From NCBI GenBank assembly GCA_017395275.1, contig JAFPVN010000205.1:1-7939 (forward strand): a DNA stretch of 7,939 nt, written 5' to 3'. The DNA comes from Candidatus Methanomethylophilaceae archaeon. Lineage in GTDB: Archaea > Thermoplasmatota > Thermoplasmata > Methanomassiliicoccales > Methanomethylophilaceae. The translations under genes and the position numbers were made by a program. This document shows positions 1 through 5,567 of this stretch, piece after piece (position 1 is the stretch's first letter; each line of letters opens with the position of its first letter). A model generated the notes under the pieces. That model worked only from the letters and a program-made list of their open reading frames with translations. It was not told where the DNA came from and made no database searches.

Positions 1-304
1 CCTCTCCGGCAGCGGACCGGCCTTCGTGTTCATGATCATCGACGCCATGGCGGATGCGGGAGTGCTCATGGGACTGCCCAGGGACCTGTCGCTAAAACTG
101 GCGGCGCAGACCGTCATGGGTTCCGCCGTCACCGTGCTGGAATCCGGAGAGCACCCCGACGTGCTGAAGGACAAGGTCTGCTCCCCCGGCGGCACCACCA
201 TCGAGGGGGTCAAGGTCCTCGAGGACTACGGCGTCCGCGCGGCATTCATCTCGGCCGTTCAGGCATCCGTAGAGAAGGCCAGGGAGCTCGGGAGGAAGGG
301 CTGA
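1..304 (+). CDS. proC: Pyrroline-5-carboxylate reductase, C-terminal part (5' end outside window)
   Basis: This is the C-terminal 100 residues of ProC, which reduces 1-pyrroline-5-carboxylate to proline with NAD(P)H in the cytoplasm, the last step of proline synthesis. The open frame runs in from the window edge (first full codon at base 2) and ends in TGA at 302-304. It opens with LSGSGPAFVF, the conserved start of the helical dimerisation domain, and contains SPGGTTIEGVKVLE, which fits the P5CR family signature. The tail ends 25-30 residues later, as usual in this family. With a usual length near 270 residues, about 170 residues, including the N-terminal Rossmann domain, lie outside. It is the only + strand gene and converges on the minus-strand array. 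Family identity is secure; an intact N-terminus cannot be checked. Confidence 0.95.
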   Translation, partial: LSGSGPAFVFMIIDAMADAGVLMGLPRDLSLKLAAQTVMGSAVTVLESGEHPDVLKDKVCSPGGTTIEGVKVLEDYGVRAAFISAVQASVEKARELGRKG

Positions 305-348
305 GCTCTCCTCCTAATCTACATTATTATCTATCTATAATAGAGAAC

Positions 349-397
349 AAAACCCAGTGATTCGGTAGGAATTACCGCGCACTGGGTCATTTCTTTC
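349..397. terminator. Two-part hairpin with U-rich flank on both sides, likely bidirectional terminator
   Basis: The outer stem ACCCAGTG (352-359) pairs perfectly with CACTGGGT (380-387). A small 3x2 internal loop separates it from an inner stem CGGTA (363-367)/TACCG (373-377) closing a 5-nt loop. On the + strand the stem is followed by a T-rich run (CATTTCTTTC, 388-397). On the minus strand it is followed by TTTG and more pyrimidines. Archaeal RNA polymerase terminates mainly at U-tracts; hairpins can help. It lies 48 nt past the proC stop, so it may end proC transcripts and back up the terminator of the opposite array. Confidence 0.5.
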
Positions 398-419
398 ATC
401 TGTGCCAGATATGGGATGC

Positions 420-443
420 GGCACCCGCCCGTGGGCGGATGCC
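420..443. repeat. GC-rich inverted repeat (hairpin)
   Basis: GGCA (420-423) pairs with TGCC (440-443). After one C/A mismatch, CCGCC(C) (425-430) pairs with (G)GGCGG (433-438) around a tight loop. No U-tract follows on either strand, so it does not look like a terminator on its own. GTGCC (402-406) can pair with GGCAC (420-424), which would compete with the outer part of this stem. The role is unknown; it may protect RNA 3' ends from nucleases or be a chance GC-rich palindrome. Confidence 0.4.
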
Positions 444-460
444 TATATGAGCCAGCAATC

Positions 461-487
461 AAAAAACCGATCCCCGCGGGGAACGGT
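461..487 (-). terminator. Hairpin plus U6 terminator of the minus-strand array
   Basis: Read on the minus strand, the stem is ACCG, a mismatch, then the perfect 12-base palindrome TCCCCGCGGGGA (471-482), a mismatch, then CGGT. It is followed at once by six T (complement of A461-A466). The hairpin begins on the last base of the TGA stop codon of the B12 radical SAM gene (487-489). This is the textbook shape of a bacterial intrinsic terminator. In archaea the U-tract alone may do most of the work. The position at the end of a run of seven complete minus-strand genes supports the call. Confidence 0.7.
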
Positions 488-2238
488 CAGCACTGCTGAT
501 TGCGCCTCTTGCCCCTGTTGAACGGCCACGAGGACCTGATCAGACCAGTGACGACCCTGGGACCGTTGGACCAGATGGAACCGGCGTCCCAATCGAGGTC
601 CTTCTTGTTGCAGACGGTGGATGCCATCATCCTCTCGCCCTCGTCCTTGATGTCCCAAAGCTTCTGCGTGCGCTCGGCCTCGTCCTTGATTAGGAGGATG
701 TCGTCGATCCTGTGCAGCAGTCCCCTCGCTATCTCGGTCCTCTCGACGCGGGTGTCGTAGGCCTCCTGCGTGGTGAGTCCGCACTCAAGCTCGATCTTCG
801 CCAGCTCCAGCGCGGCGTCGTACGAGGTCTCGGCGATCTCGTCGCGGGTCATCCACTTCGTCTCGTATGAGAGGACGTGCTTCCACGACGGGTTCTCGAG
901 AAGCTGTCTGTGCTCCTCGAGGGTCCTGGCGAAGAACCTGTATCCCCACCTCTCGGGCTCCTCGAACGCGCGGCTCCCGGGATCCACGAAGGGCGCGAAG
1001 GGCGCGTTGTAGATGAACAGCTTGTCATCCTTTCCGACGGCGTTCCACAGGGACCTTGCCGCGCGGGCGCTGTCGATGGCGGACTCGCGGGTCTGCTCGG
1101 GCAAGCCGGTCATGTAGAAGACGTCGAAACGCACGCACCCGTTGGGGAACGCGGAGGTCAGGGTCTTCTCGATGGACGGATTGTCGTAGCCCTTGCCCAT
1201 GGCGAACCTGACTATCTCGTCGTGGGAATCGGGGGAGATCTCCATCGAGTACTCCCCGAACCCGTGCTGGAGGGTCCTGAAGAACTGCTCGTTCCCGGGC
1301 TGGAAGATCTCGAACGCCACATGGTTCTTGATCCCCTGGCGGCGGGCCTCGTTGGCCAGCCTCTCCACATAGTCCGGACCGCCCTGACGTGGGTCGCCGA
1401 TGACGAAAATGGGGGTGTCCAGATAGCTCTGGATGGTTGCCATGTCCTCCACCAGCTTCTCCGGGCTCCTGAAGGCGGGCTTGTTCCTGCAGAGTATGCG
1501 CTTGTTGGCCGCGTGCGAGCCTCCGCACTCGGCGCAGTTGTAGCTGCATCCGCGGACGGTGAACACCGATGTCAGCGGGAGCCTGTCCCATCCCAGCCAG
1601 GGAAGGGCGCCCTTGATGTCCCTGTTCCTGAGCGTGCACTTGATCATGGTGCCGTAGTCGAACATGCACCAGTCCAGGTCCTCGGGGATGTTGGTGACCT
1701 CGTTCACATGCACCTTGCCGTCCCCGTCCTTCCACGTGAGGTTGGGAACGTCCTCGAGGTTCCCTCCGTCCTGGAGCACCTGCATCAGCTTGACGTGCGG
1801 GAGCTCGGTGGAGTCGCCCCTCATGACCATGTCGATGTACGGCCTCTGGATGAGGTCCTCGTAGAAGTACGACGACGAGAACCCTCCGAACTCGACGATG
1901 CTGTCGGGATGGTACTTCTTGACGATCTTGGCGATCTCGATGGAACCGTGGCAGTGGGGCATCCAGTGGAGGTCTATCGCATAGACCCTGGCGTCCAGCT
2001 TGCTGATCACCTTCTCTATGTCGACCTTCTTGTCCTGGAGCATCATGACCGCGAGGTTCACGATGCGCGTCTTGAACCCGGCCGCCTCGAGGTGCGACGA
2101 CATGGTCATGAACCCTATCGGGTACATCTCGAAGACCGGGGACGACGGGACCACGTCGCTGACCGGTCCGTAGAATATGGGCTTCTTCCTGAAATCGTAG
2201 ACCGTCGGTGCGTGTATGAACACTATGTCCGTTCCCAT
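487..2238 (-). CDS. B12-binding domain/radical SAM protein, Ta0216-like family
   Basis: This is a predicted cobalamin-dependent radical SAM enzyme of 583 residues; its substrate is unknown. The N-terminal part (about 1-180) has the alternating strand/helix look of a B12-binding domain, with DLHWMPHCHG at 89-98 and a glycine/serine loop (GGFSSS) at 118-123. The radical SAM core follows with VRGC231SYNC235AEC238GG, the CX3CX2C motif whose cysteines bind the SAM-cleaving 4Fe-4S cluster. Later segments (FDVFYMTGLPEQT, 371-383) fit the barrel. The C-terminal 120 residues are charged and helical. The overall pattern resembles the archaeal Ta0216 family (TIGR04190), recalled from memory. The ATG follows the uppS stop by 4 nt, with a GGAAG ribosome-binding site inside the uppS end, so translation is probably coupled. 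It is the last gene of the array. The class is sure; the subfamily is probable. Confidence 0.88.
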   Translation of the reverse strand: MGTDIVFIHAPTVYDFRKKPIFYGPVSDVVPSSPVFEMYPIGFMTMSSHLEAAGFKTRIVNLAVMMLQDKKVDIEKVISKLDARVYAIDLHWMPHCHGSIEIAKIVKKYHPDSIVEFGGFSSSYFYEDLIQRPYIDMVMRGDSTELPHVKLMQVLQDGGNLEDVPNLTWKDGDGKVHVNEVTNIPEDLDWCMFDYGTMIKCTLRNRDIKGALPWLGWDRLPLTSVFTVRGCSYNCAECGGSHAANKRILCRNKPAFRSPEKLVEDMATIQSYLDTPIFVIGDPRQGGPDYVERLANEARRQGIKNHVAFEIFQPGNEQFFRTLQHGFGEYSMEISPDSHDEIVRFAMGKGYDNPSIEKTLTSAFPNGCVRFDVFYMTGLPEQTRESAIDSARAARSLWNAVGKDDKLFIYNAPFAPFVDPGSRAFEEPERWGYRFFARTLEEHRQLLENPSWKHVLSYETKWMTRDEIAETSYDAALELAKIELECGLTTQEAYDTRVERTEIARGLLHRIDDILLIKDEAERTQKLWDIKDEGERMMASTVCNKKDLDWDAGSIWSNGPRVVTGLIRSSWPFNRGKRRNQQC

Positions 2239-2242
2239 CGTA

Positions 2243-3019
2243 TCACTTCCCGAAGCGCCTGGCGCGCTTCTGATAGGACCTTATGGCCCTGAGCAGGTCT
2301 ATGTACCTGAAACTGGGCCAGTATACGTCCGTGAAATAAAGTTCCGAATATGCCAGCTGCCAGAGCAGGAAGTTGGATATCCTGAGCTCGCCGGAGGTCC
2401 TGAGGACCAGGTCGGGGTCCGGCATGCCGGTGGTGTACAGGTATTCGGACACCAGCTCCTCGCTGATGTCGTCGACCTCCAGCTCCCCGTTCTTGACCTT
2501 TGCCGCGATGTCCTTCAGAGCGGAGATGATCTCCTGCCTCCCGCCGTAGGCGATGGCCATGCTGAAGGTGTACTGGTCGTTGTCCTTGGTCTTCTCCTCG
2601 GCGTAGCGGATGGTCTCCTGCATGCTCTCCGGCACCAGTTCCTTCTCCCCGATGACCTGGATGCGGATCTTCTTCTCCTCCACCTCGGGATCGTCGGCCA
2701 TCTCCCTCAGGGTGGTCTCGATGAGCTCCATGAGGAAGTTCACCTCGCTCTCGTCCCTGTTGAAGTTCTCGGTGGAGAACGCGTATACCGTGAGATTCCT
2801 TATGCCGAGCTTGAGGCACCAGTTGAGGACGTCGCGGATCTTCTCCTTCCCGGCGAGGTGCCCCTCGCGGGTCTCGAGACCCAGCTCCTTGGCGTAGCGC
2901 CTGTTGCCGTCCATGATGATGGCGATATGCCTCGGCATCGGGCCGTCGGAGACCTCCTCCTCCAGCTTCTCCTCGTAGTACTCGTAGGTCTTGTTGGTGA
3001 CGATGGACGGTATCTTCAT
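2243..3019 (-). CDS. uppS: Polyprenyl (undecaprenyl-type) diphosphate synthase, cis-prenyltransferase
   Basis: This cis-prenyltransferase of 258 residues adds isopentenyl diphosphate units in cis to an allylic primer, making the long polyprenyl diphosphate that becomes the membrane lipid carrier for sugar transfer. Archaeal members can use geranylgeranyl diphosphate as primer. Motifs appear in order: IIMDGNRR with catalytic Asp37, His54, AFSTENFNR (80-88), AIAYGGRQEI (155-164) and LRTSGELRISNFLLWQ (206-221), with SELYF and Glu226 just after. The length is normal and there is no membrane segment. About 29 residues precede the first motif, as in other archaeal forms. The open frame extends upstream to 3196, but that part is Arg/His-rich nonsense over the previous gene. 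The ATG at 3019 overlaps that gene's stop as ATGA and has GGAGG 7 nt ahead, so this start is favoured. Confidence 0.95.
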   Translation of the reverse strand: MKIPSIVTNKTYEYYEEKLEEEVSDGPMPRHIAIIMDGNRRYAKELGLETREGHLAGKEKIRDVLNWCLKLGIRNLTVYAFSTENFNRDESEVNFLMELIETTLREMADDPEVEEKKIRIQVIGEKELVPESMQETIRYAEEKTKDNDQYTFSMAIAYGGRQEIISALKDIAAKVKNGELEVDDISEELVSEYLYTTGMPDPDLVLRTSGELRISNFLLWQLAYSELYFTDVYWPSFRYIDLLRAIRSYQKRARRFGK

Positions 3020-3966
3020 TCGAAGTCCTCCGGTACCCCCGCGGCCCTGATGCCCATGTCGAAGCATCCCACCGCGGCGACGGCGCCGATGGTGCCTTTC
3101 TTGCCGGTGACGTTGATTATGCGGACGCCGTTCCTCTCGGCCACCTGCACCGCGTCGTCGACGGTGTACAGTATGGACTTGGCATCCCAGGACCACTTGG
3201 CCAGCTCCTCGGGGACCTTCAGTCCGGTCATGACCGCCATGACGGTATCGTCCGAGTACGTGCCCTTCCTAACGAAGTCGACGGCGAAGTCTATGAGTTT
3301 GGTGACATCCTCCTCCTTCACCGCGAAGGATACGGCGGTGCCGCAGCAGTTGGTGGTCTTGTTGGGGGCCTTGGGATTCAGCTGGACGATCTTGTGGTCC
3401 AGGTACATCCCGTAGGGGCACTCCTTCCCCAGCTTCATGGTCAGCACCCACGACGCCCCCTGCTCGGGGGTGTCGGTGTCGTCGACGCCGATAACGACCC
3501 TCACCATCTTGGGGGTGACGATCTCGGTCTCCAGCGTCTTGGCGCCGCCCATGGTTATCTGGTCGGGGTAGATGGTCTCTATCACTCCCGGCGCCTGCGG
3601 CAGGCATGCGCCCACTCCGACGGACGCTCCGGCGATGCCCTTCCACCTGGTGTGGACGGTGTCGCCCACAATCCTCAGGGACGATATGCCCTGTCCGCCG
3701 AGGGTGGATGATGCGGGTCCGAAGCGGAGGTCCCTGTCGCCGATGACGGTGTCCATTACGATGGTCGTCCCCTCGGCCGCTATGTTCTCTATGATGCCTC
3801 CGGTCCTCTTCCTGTTGACGATGTCCCACTCGGACGGCCCCTTGGAGGAGCATACCTCGATGATCTTCGCGATGCCGTTCTTCTCGTCCACCATGGTGAC
3901 GAGTCCCTTGCAGAACATGGGTCCGAACCTCTCCCTGACCTGTTCGGGCTTCATAGTCTGTGTCAT
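3016..3966 (-). CDS. Methanogenesis marker protein 11, with TiaS-like C-terminal half
   Basis: This protein of 316 residues matches my recall of the family known as putative methanogenesis marker 11 (TIGR03280), found in methanogens and without an established reaction. The N-terminal part (about 1-150) has conserved-looking glycine-rich segments (GPASSTLGGQG, 83-93; GIAGASVGVGA, 110-120). The C-terminal part (about 155-302) parallels the ATP-using domain of TiaS, the tRNA(Ile2) 2-agmatinylcytidine synthetase. It shows VIGVDDTDT (158-166), LNPKAPNKT (196-204), GTAVSF (209-214) and GKKGTIGAVAAVG (288-300). It lacks the OB-fold and zinc-ribbon regions by which TiaS handles tRNA. A Cys207-Cys208 pair sits where TiaS usually has Gly/Asn. 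The ATG at 3966 has GAGGT 6 nt ahead, overlapping the kptA stop. A second in-frame ATG at codon 5 is less likely. It is coupled to uppS by a 4-bp overlap. Confidence 0.8.
   Translation of the reverse strand: MTQTMKPEQVRERFGPMFCKGLVTMVDEKNGIAKIIEVCSSKGPSEWDIVNRKRTGGIIENIAAEGTTIVMDTVIGDRDLRFGPASSTLGGQGISSLRIVGDTVHTRWKGIAGASVGVGACLPQAPGVIETIYPDQITMGGAKTLETEIVTPKMVRVVIGVDDTDTPEQGASWVLTMKLGKECPYGMYLDHKIVQLNPKAPNKTTNCCGTAVSFAVKEEDVTKLIDFAVDFVRKGTYSDDTVMAVMTGLKVPEELAKWSWDAKSILYTVDDAVQVAERNGVRIINVTGKKGTIGAVAAVGCFDMGIRAAGVPEDFE
3027..3031 (-). promoter_or_regulatory. Ribosome-binding site fixing the uppS start
   Basis: GGAGG on the minus strand lies 7 nt before the uppS ATG at 3019, within the last codons of the marker 11 gene (encoding PED of its C-terminus). 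It is a full match to the core Shine-Dalgarno sequence and decides between this start and the longer open frame that begins at 3196. Confidence 0.75.
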
Positions 3967-3972
3967 GTGGAT

Positions 3973-3977
3973 ACCTC
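3973..3977 (-). promoter_or_regulatory. Ribosome-binding site of the marker 11 gene overlapping the kptA stop
   Basis: GAGGT on the minus strand lies 6 nt before the ATG at 3966. It begins inside the kptA TGA stop (3976-3978), so ribosomes ending on kptA sit on the start signal of the next gene. This favours the ATG at 3966 over the in-frame ATG four codons further in. Confidence 0.65.
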
Positions 3978-4623
3978 AGTAGTTGAGCTCTTCCTCGTGG
4001 ATGATCCTGAGGCAGTCCGCCGGGACCTTCCTGCACAGGAAGACGGTCTTCCCGGCCCTTCCGATGTCGTATCCCTCGTCGAAGCACCTGTCGACGTCGA
4101 CGGCGAGGATCAGGGGGTCCTCCACGCGGACGGAGCCCGCGTTGTACGCGTCCTGGTAGGTCAGCGAGAGGTGGACCATCGACCTGTCGGTGGGCGTGAG
4201 TCCGGTCTCCAGTATGATCTCGGCCTCCTCCTCGGTGGTCGGGTAATAGAGCTCGTCCGGGATGTTGTCCGTGGGGAGCCTGAGGTCCAGGCCCTGGATG
4301 GTGTGACCGTATGTGGCCCTGACCATGTCCCCCACGATCTGGTACCTTCCCTTGGGGTCGGTGTCGACCAGCGCCTCGATGTGGTGCGGCCTCACCCAAT
4401 GCATACGGGGGTTGTTCTCCTTTATCGCTCCGACGACCTTCCTGATGGGGACGAATCCCTGGTTGTCCATGGGCAGGTCGAACCTGCCGTGCCTCAGGAT
4501 GCCGGCCATCATGCGGCCGAACTTCTCCATCTCGTAATCGTTCATCAGGAACTTTCCTTCCTCTCCGCAGACCGGACAGGTCTCCTCGCGGAAGTATCCG
4601 TGCTCCTCGCATTCTCTCATCAT
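3976..4623 (-). CDS. kptA: RNA 2'-phosphotransferase (Tpt1/KptA) with N-terminal zinc ribbon
   Basis: Tpt1/KptA enzymes move an internal RNA 2'-phosphate to NAD+, giving ADP-ribose 1'',2''-cyclic phosphate and nicotinamide. This protein has 215 residues. The N-terminus carries C5xxH8 and C16PVC19, a likely zinc-binding knuckle seen in archaeal members. The catalytic part has LR44H45G in the winged-helix lobe, then VR102ATYGH in the NAD-binding lobe, then MVHLS (149-153) and AGSVR166VEDPLILAVD. R44, H45, R102 and most likely R166 form the family's Arg-His-Arg-Arg set, so activity is expected. Archaeal tRNA splicing is not known to leave a 2'-phosphate, so the natural substrate is open. GGTGA lies 6 nt before the first of two adjacent ATGs (4623 and 4620). 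The gene follows folD by 13 nt and precedes marker 11 by 9 nt. Confidence 0.93.
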   Translation of the reverse strand: MMRECEEHGYFREETCPVCGEEGKFLMNDYEMEKFGRMMAGILRHGRFDLPMDNQGFVPIRKVVGAIKENNPRMHWVRPHHIEALVDTDPKGRYQIVGDMVRATYGHTIQGLDLRLPTDNIPDELYYPTTEEEAEIILETGLTPTDRSMVHLSLTYQDAYNAGSVRVEDPLILAVDVDRCFDEGYDIGRAGKTVFLCRKVPADCLRIIHEEELNY

Positions 4624-4636
4624 GGCTATTCACCTT

Positions 4637-5524
4637 TTAGCGTGACTTCGCCGCGTCCTCCGCGGCCTTGACGGCGTTGGCCATGAGCATACAAATGGTC
4701 ATGGGGCCCACGCCTCCGGGGACCGGCGTGATGGCCGATACCTTGTCCTTGACGTTATCGAAATCCACATCGCCCACGAGCCTGGAGCCCTTGGGGTGGG
4801 TGGGGTCGTCTATCCTGTTCGTCCCCACGTCTATCACCACGGCGCCCTCCTTCACCATGTCTGCGGTGACGAACCTGGGCTTTCCGATGGCCACTATGAG
4901 TATGTCGGCCTGGCGGGTGATGGACGGGAGGTCCCTGGTCTTCGAGTGGACCACCGTGACGGTGGAGTCCGCGCCGAATCCGCGCTGCACCATCAGCGCC
5001 GCCATGGGCTTGCCGACGATGTTGCTCCTGCCCACGATGACCACGTGCTTCCCCGCGGTCTCCACGCCCGAGCGGACCAGCATCTGCTGCACTCCCGCGG
5101 GGGTGGCCGGGAGGAACCCGGGCTTGCCGATGAGCATGCGTCCGACGTTGACCGGGTGGAATCCGTCCACGTCCTTGGACGGGTCGATGGCCTCGATGAC
5201 TTTGTCCTCGTCGATGTGCTTGGGGAGCGGCAGCTGCACCAGGAACCCGTGGATGGACGGGTCTTTGTTCAGTGCGTCGATCCTTGCCAGGAGCTCCTCC
5301 TCGGTGGTCTCCTTGGGCAGGACGATGGTCTCGGAATGCATACCGAGCTCCTCGCACTTCCTTCCCTTGTTGCGCACATAGACCTGCGATGCGGGGTCGT
5401 CACCGACGAGGATGACGGCCAGACCGGGGGTGGTGCCCTCCGACTTAAGCTTCTCAATGCGTTCGCGGAGTTCGGCATAGATCTCTCCCGAGACCTCCGG
5501 TCCTGAAATAATCCTGCAGGCCAT
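4637..5524 (-). CDS. folD: Bifunctional methylene-tetrahydrofolate dehydrogenase/methenyl-tetrahydrofolate cyclohydrolase
   Basis: FolD interconverts 5,10-methylene-, 5,10-methenyl- and 10-formyl-tetrahydrofolate with NAD(P)+, supplying C1 units for purines and other products. It is soluble and usually dimeric. The 295 residues are full length. The substrate site shows Y49VRNK53G, GFLVQLPLP with Gln97 (93-101) and KDVDGF with Asp120 (117-122). The nucleotide-binding half shows VVIVGRSNIVGKP (161-173), and the C-terminal signature is PVPGGVGPMT (267-276). All expected catalytic positions are present. The frame stays open upstream to 5728, but the added residues are not FolD-like and run over the deacetylase gene. 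The ATG at 5524 gives the usual N-terminus and sits 26 bp from a TATA box. There is no Shine-Dalgarno, fitting a leaderless mRNA. It is the first gene of the downstream unit. Confidence 0.97.
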   Translation of the reverse strand: MACRIISGPEVSGEIYAELRERIEKLKSEGTTPGLAVILVGDDPASQVYVRNKGRKCEELGMHSETIVLPKETTEEELLARIDALNKDPSIHGFLVQLPLPKHIDEDKVIEAIDPSKDVDGFHPVNVGRMLIGKPGFLPATPAGVQQMLVRSGVETAGKHVVIVGRSNIVGKPMAALMVQRGFGADSTVTVVHSKTRDLPSITRQADILIVAIGKPRFVTADMVKEGAVVIDVGTNRIDDPTHPKGSRLVGDVDFDNVKDKVSAITPVPGGVGPMTICMLMANAVKAAEDAAKSR

Positions 5525-5538
5525 GGGTGGCAGGAACA

Positions 5539-5567
5539 CGCGCGACTTATAATACTTTACGCGCGCG
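5539..5567 (-). promoter_or_regulatory. Archaeal BRE/TATA promoter of the folD unit
   Basis: On the minus strand CGTAAAGTATTATAAG (5561-5546) resembles a BRE followed by a TATA box. The TATTATAA core (5554-5547) is centred 26-27 bp upstream of the folD ATG at 5524. Archaeal transcription usually starts about that far from the TATA centre, so the transcript should begin at or next to the ATG. The box overlaps the TAA stop of the deacetylase gene (5557-5559). CGCGCG runs flank it on both sides (5539-5544 and 5560-5567). Confidence 0.7.

Larger units (their letters stand above)
305..486. other. Convergent intergenic region with three hairpins, no gene
   Basis: This is the gap between the 3' ends of proC (+) and the B12 radical SAM gene (-). 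I see no credible coding frame, tRNA or other known RNA gene. The proC-proximal part (about 311-351) is AT-rich and pyrimidine-rich on the + strand, in strong contrast to the GC-rich genes around it. It is followed by three inverted repeats (352-387, 420-443, 466-487), listed separately. The arrangement is best explained as back-to-back transcription termination for two converging units. Confidence 0.7.

Noticed and set aside
325..345. TATA-like sequence (TCTATAATAG) after proC as a promoter
   Set aside because: No gene follows on either strand at a sensible distance. A + strand start would fall inside the first hairpin and a minus-strand start would only read against proC. It is more simply part of an AT-rich terminator region.
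877..2292. Long open frame (471 codons) on the + strand opposite the B12 radical SAM gene
   Set aside because: It is an antisense shadow in GC-rich DNA. The product is a low-complexity Val/Leu/Gly/His-rich string with no motifs, and the minus-strand gene has clear family motifs throughout.
3020..3196. Upstream extension of uppS
   Set aside because: The extra 59 residues are Arg/His-rich and lie over marker 11. The ATG at 3019 has GGAGG and an ATGA overlap.
2216..3415. Open frame of 399 codons on the + strand over uppS and marker 11
   Set aside because: Same antisense effect. It crosses two real minus-strand genes and has no recognisable domain.
3269..4633. Minus-strand open frame of 454 codons over kptA and marker 11
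   Set aside because: The product is Arg/Gly/His-rich out-of-frame translation. The true frames carry the Tpt1 and marker 11 motifs.
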